64,000 nucleotides of DNA from Salipiger abyssi (GTDB lineage: Bacteria; Pseudomonadota; Alphaproteobacteria; Rhodobacterales; Rhodobacteraceae): contig NZ_CP015093.1 in the NCBI RefSeq assembly GCF_001975705.1, positions 186,001 through 250,000 on the forward strand. Reading direction: 5' to 3'. The position numbers were made by a program, and so were the translations under genes. The notes under the pieces were generated by a model. That model ran no database searches. It saw nothing but the letters and a program-made list of their open reading frames with translations, and was not told where the DNA came from. Of the stretch, positions 9,513 to 17,370 are shown piece after piece (position 1 is the first letter of the stretch; each line of letters starts with the position of its first letter).

Positions 9513-10799
9513 TCAGACCTGCTCGATCCGCAGCACCACCGGCGCGTCATTGACCACGCCGGTCGCGGGCATCGCCGCCAGCGCCGCATCGAGCGCCGCG
9601 CGGGTGGTCTTGTGGGTGACGATCAGCACCGGCGCGGCATCGGCGGCGTGATCGTATTGCCGCATGCGGTTGATCGAGACCCCGGCCTCGCCCAGCGCCG
9701 AGGCGACCTTGGCCAGCGCGCCCGGCTTGTCGGCCAGCGCCAGCCGCAGGTAATAGGGTGCCGGCGTCGCGGCCTTTGCCGGGGTGGAGGCCACCAGCCG
9801 GCTCGCCGGCGCACCGAAGGTGGTGACCCGCGTGCCGCGCGCGACGTCCATCACGTCGCCCATCACCGCGCTCGCCGTCGGGCCCTCGCCGGCACCGGCA
9901 CCGCGCAGCACGATCTGGCCGACCTGATCGCCCTCGATCACCACCATATTGGTGCCGCCCTCGAGCTGGCCCAGCGGCGAGGTCGCCGGCACCAGGCAGG
10001 GCGACATCGACTGTTCCAGCCCGCGCCCGGTCATCCGGCAGACGCCCAGCAGCTTGATCTTGTAGCCCATATCCGAGGCCTGGCGGATATCCTCGATGCT
10101 GACCCGGCCGATGCCCTCCAGCTCCACCGCGTCAAAGGCCACCTGCGTACCATAGGCGATGGCCGAGAGCAGCGACAGCTTGTGCCCGGCGTCGATGCCG
10201 CCCACGTCGAGCTCGGGATCGGCCTCCAGATAGCCCAGCCCGTCGGCCTCGGCAAAGGCCTCGTCATAGCTCAGCCCGCCGTTTTCCATGCGCGTCAGGA
10301 TATAGTTGCAGGTGCCGTTCATCACCCCCATGACGCGGGTGATCTCGTTGGCGGCCAGCCCCTCGGTCAGCGCCTTGATCACCGGGATGCCGCCCGCGAC
10401 CGCCGCCTCGAAGCGCAGCACGCAGCCATTGGCCTCCGCCAGCTCCGCCAGCGCCTGACCGTGATGCGCCAGCAGCGCCTTGTTCGCGGTCACCACATCC
10501 TTGCCGGCCTTCAGCGCCGCCTCGACCGCCGCCTTGGCCGGCCCGTCCGAACCGCCGACCAGCTCGACGAAGACGTCGACATCGTCGCGGGTGGCCAGCG
10601 TGACCGGGTCGTCTTCCCAGGCGTAGGAGGTGAGCGGCACGCCGCGATCCTTGTCGCGGTTGCGCGCCGAGACCGCCGAGACGGCGATTTCGCGCCCGGT
10701 GCGCGCCTCGAGCAGCGCCGCTTTCTGGCGCACGATCTTGACGACGCCGGCACCGACGGTGCCCAGGCCCGCGATCCCGAGACGGAGAGGGTCTGACAT
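9513..10799 (-). CDS. hom: homoserine dehydrogenase
   Basis: A 428-aa NAD(P)-dependent homoserine dehydrogenase, reducing aspartate semialdehyde to homoserine in threonine/methionine synthesis. The Rossmann motif GIAGLGTVGAGVV is at about residues 8-20. The family signature region (MNGTCNYILTRMENGGLSYDEAF) lies in the middle. A C-terminal ACT domain (about residues 350-428), often used for threonine feedback, is also present. I start at ATG 10799 because AAGGAG lies directly upstream; a longer ORF to 10874 lacks such support. Confidence 0.96.
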   Translation of the reverse strand: MSDPLRLGIAGLGTVGAGVVKIVRQKAALLEARTGREIAVSAVSARNRDKDRGVPLTSYAWEDDPVTLATRDDVDVFVELVGGSDGPAKAAVEAALKAGKDVVTANKALLAHHGQALAELAEANGCVLRFEAAVAGGIPVIKALTEGLAANEITRVMGVMNGTCNYILTRMENGGLSYDEAFAEADGLGYLEADPELDVGGIDAGHKLSLLSAIAYGTQVAFDAVELEGIGRVSIEDIRQASDMGYKIKLLGVCRMTGRGLEQSMSPCLVPATSPLGQLEGGTNMVVIEGDQVGQIVLRGAGAGEGPTASAVMGDVMDVARGTRVTTFGAPASRLVASTPAKAATPAPYYLRLALADKPGALAKVASALGEAGVSINRMRQYDHAADAAPVLIVTHKTTRAALDAALAAMPATGVVNDAPVVLRIEQV

Positions 10800-10943
10800 G
10801 GGTGGGCTCCTTCTGTTGTTTTCGCGATGCGATCGGTTCCGATCCGCCTTAGCCGCAAGGCGCGGCAGGTGCAACGGGATGCGGCGGGGAACGCCCGGCC
10901 TTTCCCCCGCCCGCCCGGCAGAGCGCCGACAAGAGCGGCGTTG

Positions 10944-11552
10944 TCAGGCCCCAGGCGCGTCGCGGCGCGGCCATTCCGTGCGCAGCAGCGCATAGATCAG
11001 CTCGTCGCCCCAGACCCCGTTGAAGCGGTCGTTCTGCACGAGATGCGCCTCGCGCCGCAGCCCGAGACGCTCAACCACCCCCACCGACCCGGCATTGAGC
11101 GGGTCGAGCCGGGCAAAGATCCGGTGAAAGCCCATCTGCCCGAAGCCCAGATCGAGGATCGCCCGCACCGCCTCGGTGGCATATCCACGCCCGGCGAAAT
11201 CGGGGTTGAAGATATAGCCGACTTCCCCCTGGAGCGCCGCAAGGCTGGCGATGCTCAGCGAGACCTGCCCGAGCAGCGCCGCATCCGCGCGTCTGGTGAC
11301 CGCGAGGCGCAGCCGGTCGCCCTCGGCGGCGAAGGGCGTGTCGAGAAAGCCCGCGAATTTCTCCGCCATCGCGTCGCCTTCGGGGATCTCCTGATAGAGA
11401 TAGCGATAGACCTCGGCGCGGCTGTGATAGGCGGCGAAGGCGGGCAGATCGTCAGGACGGAAGCGCCGCAGCGACAGGCGCTCGGTCGCCAGCGGCAGGC
11501 ACGCGAGATCGCGCCTCAGATCGCCGTCCTCGGCACCGGTCAATACGGCCAC
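10944..11552 (-). CDS. GNAT-family N-acetyltransferase (RimJ/RimL type)
   Basis: A 202-aa acetyltransferase of the RimJ/RimL subgroup. The opening TERLSLRRFRPDDLPAF is the usual first strand and helix. The acetyl-CoA-binding region reads FAGRGYATEAVRAIL at about residues 122-136, followed by the HRIFARLDPLNAGSVGVVERLG segment typical of the fold. The substrate cannot be deduced. Its start overlaps the end of the small lipoprotein gene by 13 bases, so the two form one minus-strand unit. Confidence 0.85.
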   Translation of the reverse strand: MAVLTGAEDGDLRRDLACLPLATERLSLRRFRPDDLPAFAAYHSRAEVYRYLYQEIPEGDAMAEKFAGFLDTPFAAEGDRLRLAVTRRADAALLGQVSLSIASLAALQGEVGYIFNPDFAGRGYATEAVRAILDLGFGQMGFHRIFARLDPLNAGSVGVVERLGLRREAHLVQNDRFNGVWGDELIYALLRTEWPRRDAPGA

Positions 11553-11824
11553 GCGATCCCCTGCGCCATCCGCGCCCGGTCGCTGGCCGGGACCACCGGC
11601 CCCTGAAGCCGCGCCGCGCGGGCGCGCAGCCCGGCCACCCGACCCTCGATCCCCGCGCGCATCTCGGGCGTGGCGCGTGGCTCAGGCCCTTCGAGCAGCC
11701 CGTCGAGCGGCAGCAGCGCCGGAAAGGGCATCGTCTCCACCCCGGGCGTGCGCGCGGCGTCGAGCTCGGGGAACTGGGTGCAGCCGACAAGGGCGAGCAG
11801 GAGCAGAGAAGGCGAAAGGCGCAT
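11540..11824 (-). CDS. small lipoprotein of unknown function
   Basis: A 94-aa protein with a lipoprotein signal: basic N-terminus MRLSPS, hydrophobic LLLLALVG, then a cysteine at residue 15 in a lipobox LVGC. The mature part of about 80 aa is proline- and arginine-rich with no recognised domain. I start at ATG 11824 because it gives a proper signal peptide; upstream codons to 11956 would bury it and cross the TetR operator. It is divergent from tetR and overlaps the GNAT gene. Confidence 0.7.
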   Translation of the reverse strand: MRLSPSLLLLALVGCTQFPELDAARTPGVETMPFPALLPLDGLLEGPEPRATPEMRAGIEGRVAGLRARAARLQGPVVPASDRARMAQGIAWPY

Positions 11825-11890
11825 GGGCAGGTCCGTCTGGTCTGTCACCCTCTTGCCGCAGTCCGGCGCGCGGGGCAAGCACCCGGCTTG

Positions 11891-11910
11891 ATCTGAACGT
11901 ATGTTCAGAT
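11891..11910. promoter_or_regulatory. palindromic operator of the TetR regulator
   Basis: ATCTGAAC-GTAT-GTTCAGAT is an inverted repeat with perfect 8-bp arms and a 4-base centre, placed 11 bases upstream of the tetR start and 66 bases upstream of the divergent lipoprotein gene. Size and position fit an autoregulatory TetR-family operator controlling both directions. Confidence 0.8.
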
Positions 11911-11921
11911 AGCCTGTAGCA

Positions 11922-12539
11922 ATGGCCCGCACCCAAGGATCGCATTCCGACATCACCGGCCCGCGCGTGCGGGCGGCGGCGCTGCGTCTTTTTGCGCAGC
12001 ACGGTTATGCCGCCGTCTCCATGCGCCAGATCGCCCGTGAAGTCGGGGTCCAGGTGGGCGCGCTCTACAATTACACCCCCGACAAGCAGGCGCTGCTGTT
12101 CTCGCTGCTCAAGGGCCATATGGACGATCTGCTGGAGGAGTGGCAGGCCGAGCAGCGCCCCGAGGCGTCCCGCGCCCGGCTCGAGGCCTTCGTGCGCTTT
12201 CACATCCGCTTCAACCTCGCCCGGCCCGAGGCGATCTTCATTTCCTATATGGAGCTGCGCAATCTGACGCCGGAGAATTTCGCGGTGATCGAGGCGCTGC
12301 GCAAGCGCTACGAAGGCGCGCTGGAAGAGATCCTACGCGACGGTCAGGCGGAAGGCGCGTTTTCCGTGCCCGATACGCGGCTGGCCTCCTACGCGCTCAT
12401 CGCGATGCTGACCGGGGTCAACACCTGGTATCGCGCCGGCGGACGGCTCTCGATTGCCGAGGTGGCCGATATCTACTGGGACATGGTGCGCAAGGCGGTC
12501 TCTGCCGACGATGCGACCGGAGCGCCTCAGCCGGCGTAG
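11922..12539 (+). CDS. TetR/AcrR-family transcriptional regulator
   Basis: A 205-aa regulator. The N-terminal HTH is classical: RVRAAALRLFAQHGYAAVSMRQIAREVGV, followed by GALYNYTPDKQALL (about residues 10-55). The C-terminal ligand-binding domain is TetR-like and resembles fatty acyl-CoA-responsive members in its helix pattern, but the ligand is unknown. A perfect palindrome lies just upstream, so autorepression and control of the divergent lipoprotein/GNAT pair are likely. Confidence 0.9.
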   Translation: MARTQGSHSDITGPRVRAAALRLFAQHGYAAVSMRQIAREVGVQVGALYNYTPDKQALLFSLLKGHMDDLLEEWQAEQRPEASRARLEAFVRFHIRFNLARPEAIFISYMELRNLTPENFAVIEALRKRYEGALEEILRDGQAEGAFSVPDTRLASYALIAMLTGVNTWYRAGGRLSIAEVADIYWDMVRKAVSADDATGAPQPA

Positions 12540-12548
12540 GCCGCGGGC

Positions 12549-12764
12549 TCAGCCCAGGAAGATGCCGATGATCACCATCATCAGACCGAGCACCGACAGC
12601 ATCAGCGCGCCCATGTTCAGCGGCACCGCCTTGCGGACCACCTCGCGCAGCGCCTCGTCCGACAGCCCCGCCCGGCGTGCGCGCCAGACCTTCGCGATGC
12701 TCCAGAAGAGACCGCCCAGTCCCAGCGCGGACACAGCCGCTCCCAGCCAGATCAGCCATTCCAT
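12549..12764 (-). CDS. small two-helix membrane protein
   Basis: A 71-aa protein with two hydrophobic helices (about residues 3-22 and 49-69) separated by a basic, helical cytoplasmic loop containing ARRAGLSDEALREVVRK. The start ATG 12764 has a GAGGGG-like site upstream. It is convergent with tetR with 9 bases between stops. Homologous proteins of this size and topology are common in Rhodobacteraceae, but I do not recognise a function. Confidence 0.7.
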   Translation of the reverse strand: MEWLIWLGAAVSALGLGGLFWSIAKVWRARRAGLSDEALREVVRKAVPLNMGALMLSVLGLMMVIIGIFLG

Positions 12765-12891
12765 CGGGTCCGTCCCCTCATCCCATGCAAACGCGGCTTC
12801 GCGTAATCCATCGCCGGTGCTGCCGCAACCCCTTGATGGTTGCGCACCGCTTGGGCTACTCAAAGCGTAAAATCGGCAGGAGACAAGAACG

Positions 12892-13152
12892 ATGCAAGAC
12901 GAAGGTTCGAGCAACAGCTACGGCGTTGCCGCAGGCGAGCTGCGCAGCTTTATAGAGCGCTATGAGCGGCTGGAGATGGAAAAGAAGGAAATCGCCGACC
13001 AGCAAAAGGAAGTGATGGCCGAGGCCAAGGGGCGCGGCTATGACACCAAGGTCATGCGCAAGGTGATCGCCCTGCGCAAGCGCGACAAGGACGACATCGC
13101 CGAGGAAGAGGCGGTGCTGGACATGTACAAGGCCGCGCTCGGCATGGAATGA
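12892..13152 (+). CDS. gapR: GapR-family DNA-binding protein (DUF2312)
   Basis: An 86-aa, highly charged, helical protein matching the GapR/DUF2312 family: the conserved core reads [18 protein letters not shown] and continues with the [15 protein letters not shown] segment. In Caulobacter, GapR forms dimers or tetramers that clamp overtwisted DNA and help topoisomerases at replication and transcription fronts. Length and helix spacing agree with the family. It is monocistronic, and a strong hairpin follows. Confidence 0.9.
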   Translation: MQDEGSSNSYGVAAGELRSFIERYERLEMEKKEIADQQKEVMAEAKGRGYDTKVMRKVIALRKRDKDDIAEEEAVLDMYKAALGME

Positions 13153-13160
13153 GCGCCCGG

Positions 13161-13184
13161 CAGGGGCTTTGACAGGGGCTTTGA
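13161..13184 (+). repeat. 12-bp tandem duplication after gapR
   Basis: CAGGGGCTTTGA occurs twice in a row, immediately after the gapR stop and just before the terminator hairpin. It is a short exact duplication of no evident function. Confidence 0.8.
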
Positions 13185-13190
13185 CCACGG

Positions 13191-13211
13191 GCGGGCCGGC
13201 ATCCGGCCCGC
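13191..13211. terminator. bidirectional terminator between gapR and the convergent gene
   Basis: GCGGGCCGG (13191-13199) pairs with CCGGCCCGC (13203-13211) with a 3-base loop, between two convergent genes. A pyrimidine-rich stretch (GTCCCCCCTTTCC) follows on the plus strand. Confidence 0.65.
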
Positions 13212-13230
13212 GTCCCCCCTTTCCGGCGGC

Positions 13231-14112
13231 TCAGGGCGTGATCAGCGTGACGCCGGGCAGCCTGCCGATCTCGAGCATATCCTCGTCGTAAAGCTCGGCC
13301 AGCATATCGACATAGGCGCCGTCCCAGCCCGGCAGATCGAGCTCTTCCTCGATCGCGTCGTCGAGCGCAAATTTGTCGAGGATCGCCACCATCACCCGGC
13401 GTTTCTGGGCTTCGTTGACGCCGGGATTTTCCTTGAGAAACGCCCGGAAGCGCCGCATTCCCTCCGGGCTGACGATCTGGGAAAAGATGTCGAAGCTGCC
13501 GATGATCTTGCGGCTCATCTCGATCCCGGCCATGTCGCGCAGGATCTGCCCCCAGAGCAGCGGCGTATCCTCGTTGCACCAGACCGTCACCGGCATGTCG
13601 GGCACCGCCGCGCGCATGCGCTTGATCACCTGCGACCAGCGCAGATGCATCGGGTCGGCGCCGCTCAGGAAGGCCTCGAAGGTCGGGTACTGGGTCTTGC
13701 GGTAGATCTCCGGCAGGAAGGTGGCGAAATCGCGCAGCCCCAGAAAGATCTCGATCTCGTCGCCGGCAAAGAGCTGCCGTACCGTGGCGAGCCGCTGTTC
13801 GAGCTTGCGGTAGGGCACACCGCCATCCAGCGCCAGCTTGGGCATGGAGAGCAGGTTTTCATGGCTCAGGATGAGCCGCTGCACCTGCTCTGGGTCGTCG
13901 TCTAGGATCGCGTCGATCAGCACGTCGCGCGCCTCGTCCGAGGGCGTGCCATCGCCGAGCGAGTTGATCGCGTCCAGCAGCAGCCGGCGGTAGCGGCTCG
14001 GGCCGGGGATCGACACGCCGTCCCTGCGGAAATCGCCGGCATTGCGCAACAGCCCCTTCAGCAACCGGTCCTCATCGGTACAGTGGACGCCGAGATGAAG
14101 AATGATCTGCAT
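13231..14112 (-). CDS. hypothetical protein, possibly sulfotransferase-like
   Basis: A 293-aa protein that I do not recognise with certainty. It opens with a hydrophobic strand and glycine-containing turn (MQIILHLGVHCTDEDRLLKGL), which resembles the first strand and PAPS-binding loop of sulfotransferase-like proteins in degenerate form (HIG-x-x-KTGTT is usual there). Later segments such as IEIFLGLRDFATFLPEIY also recall that fold. No signal peptide or membrane helix is present. The start is ATG 14112; longer upstream codons run antisense to the permease gene. It is divergent from the ABC permease with 83 bp between them. Confidence 0.6.
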   Translation of the reverse strand: MQIILHLGVHCTDEDRLLKGLLRNAGDFRRDGVSIPGPSRYRRLLLDAINSLGDGTPSDEARDVLIDAILDDDPEQVQRLILSHENLLSMPKLALDGGVPYRKLEQRLATVRQLFAGDEIEIFLGLRDFATFLPEIYRKTQYPTFEAFLSGADPMHLRWSQVIKRMRAAVPDMPVTVWCNEDTPLLWGQILRDMAGIEMSRKIIGSFDIFSQIVSPEGMRRFRAFLKENPGVNEAQKRRVMVAILDKFALDDAIEEELDLPGWDGAYVDMLAELYDEDMLEIGRLPGVTLITP

Positions 14113-14195
14113 TGCCTGCCCTTTTGGTTGGCCTGCGGCTGCACTATAAGATCTTTCGCCGCGAGGAAAACAGCAATCGCCCGAGGGACCGCGAG

Positions 14196-15854
14196 ATGAG
14201 CCTGGCAGACCACAGCCGCCGCAAAGCCGATCTGCGCCTGCGCTGGCCGAATCCGTGGTCGGCGGGGGCGGCGCTGATCGCCGCGCTGGTGGTGGCGCCG
14301 ATCCTGGCGGTGATCTGGATCGCGCTGTTCCCGGCCGAGAACATCTGGCCGCATCTCGTCTCCACCACCCTGCCGCGCTACCTGCGCAACACGCTGGTGC
14401 TGATGTTCGGCGTCGGGCTGCTCGCCGGGGCCGTGGGCTCCGGCGCGGCCTGGCTGATCGCGCGCTACGAGTTTCCCGGACGGCGCTGGCTGGAATGGCT
14501 GTTGCTGCTGCCGCTGGCGATCCCGGCCTATGTGGGCGCCTATGCGCTGGTGGATTTCCTCGAATATGCCGGCCCGGTGCAGACCGCGCTGCGCGGGCTC
14601 TTCGGCTGGAGCAGCGCCCGCGATTACTGGTTCCCCGAGATCCGCTCCATGGGCGCGGCGATCGTCGTGCTGGCGGCGGCGCTCTTTCCCTATGTCTACC
14701 TGCTGGCGCGCAACGCCTTCCGCGAACAGTCCGGCGCCTCGGAAGAGGTGGCGCAATCGCTCGGCACAGGCGCCTTGGGGCGGTTCTGGCGCGTGGGCCT
14801 GCCGCTGGCACGCCCCGCCATCGCCGCCGGCATGGCCATCGTGATGATGGAATCGGTCAACGATTTCGGCACGGTGGATTATTTCGCCGTGCAGACGCTG
14901 ACCACCGGCATCTTCTCGGTCTGGCTGCAAAGCAACAATGCCGGCGGTGCCGCGCAGATCGCCGCGACGGTGCTGGCACTGGTCATCCTGCTGGTGCTTC
15001 TGGAAAAGCACTCGCGCCGCAAGATGCGGTTTTTCAACCTCTCCACCCATCACCGCCCGGTCGCCCGCAAGCCGCTGCCGCCGCGCGCCGGCTGGCTGGC
15101 GACGCTGGCCTGCGCCCTGCCCTTCGCACTCGGCTTCGTGCTGCCCGCCGGGGTGATCCTGAGCCACGCGCTGCGCAACGCGGCGAACTGGGCCGAGCCG
15201 GCGCTCTGGGAGGCGGGGCTGCACACGCTGATGGTCTGCGGCATCGCGGCGGTGCTGACGGTTCTGGGCGGGGTGTTCCTCGTCTACGGCGTGCGGCTCT
15301 CGGGCCGGCAACTGCCCCGGCTGCTGCTGCCGGTGACGACCATCGGCTACGCCGCGCCCGGCGCGGTGCTGGGCGTCGGCATCCTGATCCCGCTCGCCGG
15401 GCTCGACCATGCGCTGGCCGACACGGTCGAGGCGGTGACCGGCCGCGATATCGGGCTGGTGCTCACCGGCTCGGCCTTTGCGCTGGTGCTGGCCTATTTC
15501 GTGCGATTCTTCGCCATCGCCCAGGGCGCCGCGGATGCGGCGATGGGCCGGGTCTCGCCGAATCTGGCGCTCGCCGCCCGCTCGCTCGGGCGCAATCAGG
15601 GCCAGACCCTGGCCGAGGTCTATTACCCGATGATCCGCACCTCCATCGCCTCGGCGCTGCTGCTGGTCTTTGTCGATTGCGTCAAGGAGCTGCCGGCGAC
15701 GCTGCTCCTGCGCCCGTTCAACTACGAGACGCTGGCGACGCGGGTGCATGAGCAGGCCTCGCTGGAAAATCTCGGCGACGCGGCACCGGCGGCAATGCTG
15801 GTGATCGCCGTCGGGCTGACCGCCGTGGGGCTTTTGGCCCGCGCAAACCGATAG
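14196..15854 (+). CDS. ABC transporter permease, Fe(III)/thiamine type (FbpB-like)
   Basis: A 552-aa inner-membrane permease with about 12 hydrophobic helices in two homologous halves, the arrangement of ferric-iron FbpB/AfuB permeases. Both halves carry an EAA-type loop for the ATPase: EEVAQSLGTGALGRFWRVGLPLARP (near 14740-14814) and ARSLGRNQGQTLAEVYYPMIR (near 15571-15633). The ATG at 14196 follows a GGGACCGCGAG stretch. No binding protein or ATPase gene is adjacent, so partners must be encoded elsewhere. Confidence 0.88.
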   Translation: MSLADHSRRKADLRLRWPNPWSAGAALIAALVVAPILAVIWIALFPAENIWPHLVSTTLPRYLRNTLVLMFGVGLLAGAVGSGAAWLIARYEFPGRRWLEWLLLLPLAIPAYVGAYALVDFLEYAGPVQTALRGLFGWSSARDYWFPEIRSMGAAIVVLAAALFPYVYLLARNAFREQSGASEEVAQSLGTGALGRFWRVGLPLARPAIAAGMAIVMMESVNDFGTVDYFAVQTLTTGIFSVWLQSNNAGGAAQIAATVLALVILLVLLEKHSRRKMRFFNLSTHHRPVARKPLPPRAGWLATLACALPFALGFVLPAGVILSHALRNAANWAEPALWEAGLHTLMVCGIAAVLTVLGGVFLVYGVRLSGRQLPRLLLPVTTIGYAAPGAVLGVGILIPLAGLDHALADTVEAVTGRDIGLVLTGSAFALVLAYFVRFFAIAQGAADAAMGRVSPNLALAARSLGRNQGQTLAEVYYPMIRTSIASALLLVFVDCVKELPATLLLRPFNYETLATRVHEQASLENLGDAAPAAMLVIAVGLTAVGLLARANR

Positions 15855-15903
15855 ATAGCGCTTGCGCAGGGGGGCGATGCTGTCATATCCCTTGCGCCAC
15901 GGT

Positions 15904-15979
15904 GCCCCTATAGCTCAGCTGGTAGAGCAACTGATTTGTAATCAGTAGGTCCGCGGTTCGAGTCCGTGTGGGGGCACCA
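15904..15979 (+). tRNA. tRNA-Thr (anticodon UGU), prophage integration site
   Basis: The acceptor stem GCCCCTA pairs with TGGGGGC; the D-arm is AGCTCAGCTGGTAGAGC; the anticodon stem CTGAT/ATCAG encloses TTGTA with anticodon TGT; the T-loop GGTTCGAGTCC is standard; and the CCA end is encoded. Its 3' terminal 16 bases are repeated at 57982-57997, marking it as the attachment site. Confidence 0.96.
15964..15979 (+). repeat. attL core, 16-bp direct repeat
   Basis: CCGTGTGGGGGCACCA forms the last 16 bases of tRNA-Thr and recurs exactly at 57982-57997. The flanking bases differ, so the shared core is 16 bp. Confidence 0.9.
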
Positions 15980-16022
15980 CTAGCCAAATTCAGCATTGAA
16001 AACATTCAGGTTTTAGCGATAA

Positions 16023-16052
16023 GTGCCCCACGCAATTTCCCGCGTGGGGCAC
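16023..16052. promoter_or_regulatory. left arm-type integrase sites (inverted GTGGGGCAC pair)
   Basis: GTGCCCCAC (16023-16031) and GTGGGGCAC (16044-16052) form a 10-bp-arm inverted repeat 44 bases inside attL. The same nonamer occurs twice beside attR (57875-57883, 57930-57938), which is the layout expected of arm-binding sites of a tyrosine integrase. Alternatively it is only a hairpin terminator. Confidence 0.6.
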
Positions 16053-16205
16053 ATTCTGGAATCCAGCCCGGTTTCACCACTGTCCGCCCCATCAGCGCGG
16101 CGCCGTACACACATTGCCGGTTGCCCTAGGATTTCTGGCACCTGATAAACGACATCTATTCCGATATCGACTGCCGATAGTCCCTTCATAGCAAGCCAAA
16201 CCAAG

Positions 16206-16406
16206 CTACGCTCCATGGCTCCACCCATAGCGGACCTCCGCCGGATGGCCGACCCGCCCGCACGCTCTGCACCTGAACCGGTCAAACACATGCGGCAGTA
16301 GGAACCAGGGTGGATCTCCAAGATACTTTGGCGGGAAGTCGGCCAGCATCCTAGATGACTGGTGCCCGCACTCGCACGCCAAGAGGATGAAATGACCTCG
16401 TCTCAT
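16206..16406 (-). CDS. small zinc-ribbon-like protein
   Basis: A 66-aa protein with paired cysteines, CECG near residue 11 and CRACG near residue 46, suggesting a zinc ribbon. Between them lies a W/F/P-rich segment. Proteins with this pattern are frequent in alphaproteobacterial mobile elements but have no known function. It lies 9 bases downstream of the SRAP gene on the same strand, so the two probably form one transcription unit. Confidence 0.65.
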   Translation of the reverse strand: MRRGHFILLACECGHQSSRMLADFPPKYLGDPPWFLLPHVFDRFRCRACGRVGHPAEVRYGWSHGA

Positions 16407-16415
16407 GCGGCAGAC

Positions 16416-17036
16416 TCAGTCGAACGGCTCGATCAGTTCGGGACCGTCATCCTTGCCCCCGAACCGCGCGACGGGATGATGCCTAAGCATCGCCCCTGCC
16501 CCAAGATCGGTCTCATCGCTGCCGTCCAACCAGGCGTCCCGCTCGTCGGAGTTGAGGATCACCGGCATCCGGTGATGGACATCGGAGACGTCCGCGTTCG
16601 CCGCTCTTGTCATGATCGTGCAGGTGAGCAGCTCGCCCCAGCGCGACGCGAGCCCCGCGAACCATAGGGTTTCTTCATTGCCGGCGGAGCGGATGAAATG
16701 CGGTTGTTTAGCGCCCTTCTCTCCCGTCCATTCGTAATAGCCCGCGGCCGGGATCAAGCAGCGGCCATGGCGCCAGACCGCCCGATAAGTCGGCTTGCTC
16801 GCCGCGTCTTCGATGCGGGCGCTAAACGTCGTGGCTTTCCAGTCCTTCAGTTCTCCCTTGTGCCAGGACGGTACGAGCCACCAGCGCGCGTAGTGTGCCT
16901 CGCGTTGCCGCTTGGCGAACAGAAGGACATCCTGCGTCGGCTTCACGTTGAAGCGACGCGGTATCGGGTCGATCTTGATCTCGGAATGCTCGAGATCGGT
17001 CCCGCGCAGGTTTGGATCTACGAATCGGCCACACAT
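16416..17036 (-). CDS. SOS response-associated peptidase (SRAP, YedK/HMCES family)
   Basis: A 206-aa SRAP protein, the family that shields abasic sites in ssDNA by a covalent thiazolidine link. The start at 17036 places Cys at residue 2 (MCGRF), as required after Met removal. Other conserved features are the RRFNVKPTQ segment with the active-site Asn, GYYEW with the catalytic Glu, and VHHRMPVIL with the catalytic His. Within the prophage it may act during phage replication or after induction by DNA damage. It lies in the cargo block near attL. Confidence 0.93.
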   Translation of the reverse strand: MCGRFVDPNLRGTDLEHSEIKIDPIPRRFNVKPTQDVLLFAKRQREAHYARWWLVPSWHKGELKDWKATTFSARIEDAASKPTYRAVWRHGRCLIPAAGYYEWTGEKGAKQPHFIRSAGNEETLWFAGLASRWGELLTCTIMTRAANADVSDVHHRMPVILNSDERDAWLDGSDETDLGAGAMLRHHPVARFGGKDDGPELIEPFD

Positions 17037-17370
17037 CCGACAAACGTGAGCGGAAGGACCAGCTCCGCACAACTATTTTCAAGCTGCCTAAGACAAACGT
17101 CGCGACGAGCACAGGATGAGGTTTGGAGCGATGGGCGGGAAACCGACCTTCGCTGCATGCTGATCCAATGGCGGCTGTGCGCAGCAAAGCAGTCATGTCT
17201 AATTGGACGGGGCTGTTCTTTGTTGGTGCATCTAACGCGCTTCGCAATTTCGCTTTAGTAACAGTGGGTCAAGCTGCATTCTGTAAACGTTGGACATTTG
17301 CGCAACCCGCGGCTACCAAGAAGCTGAAGAAGATGACCATATCTTTGTGGATTAGTGATCGGAGCGACCA
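17037..17370. other. intergenic region between SRAP and NACHT genes
   Basis: 334 bp between divergent genes that must hold both promoters. The base composition drops toward AT here, continuing into the NACHT gene. No convincing promoter or LexA box could be fixed by eye; no gene is seen. Confidence 0.5.

Noticed and set aside
16013-16219. Minus-strand ORF overlapping the zinc-ribbon gene end and the left arm sites
   Set aside because: It has no recognisable domain, begins inside another gene and runs through the inverted repeat; a gene is possible but not supported.
17215-17229. Possible LexA box (GTTC-N7-GTGC) upstream of the SRAP gene
   Set aside because: One mismatch to the alphaproteobacterial GTTC-N7-GTTC pattern and an odd distance from the gene; too weak to list.
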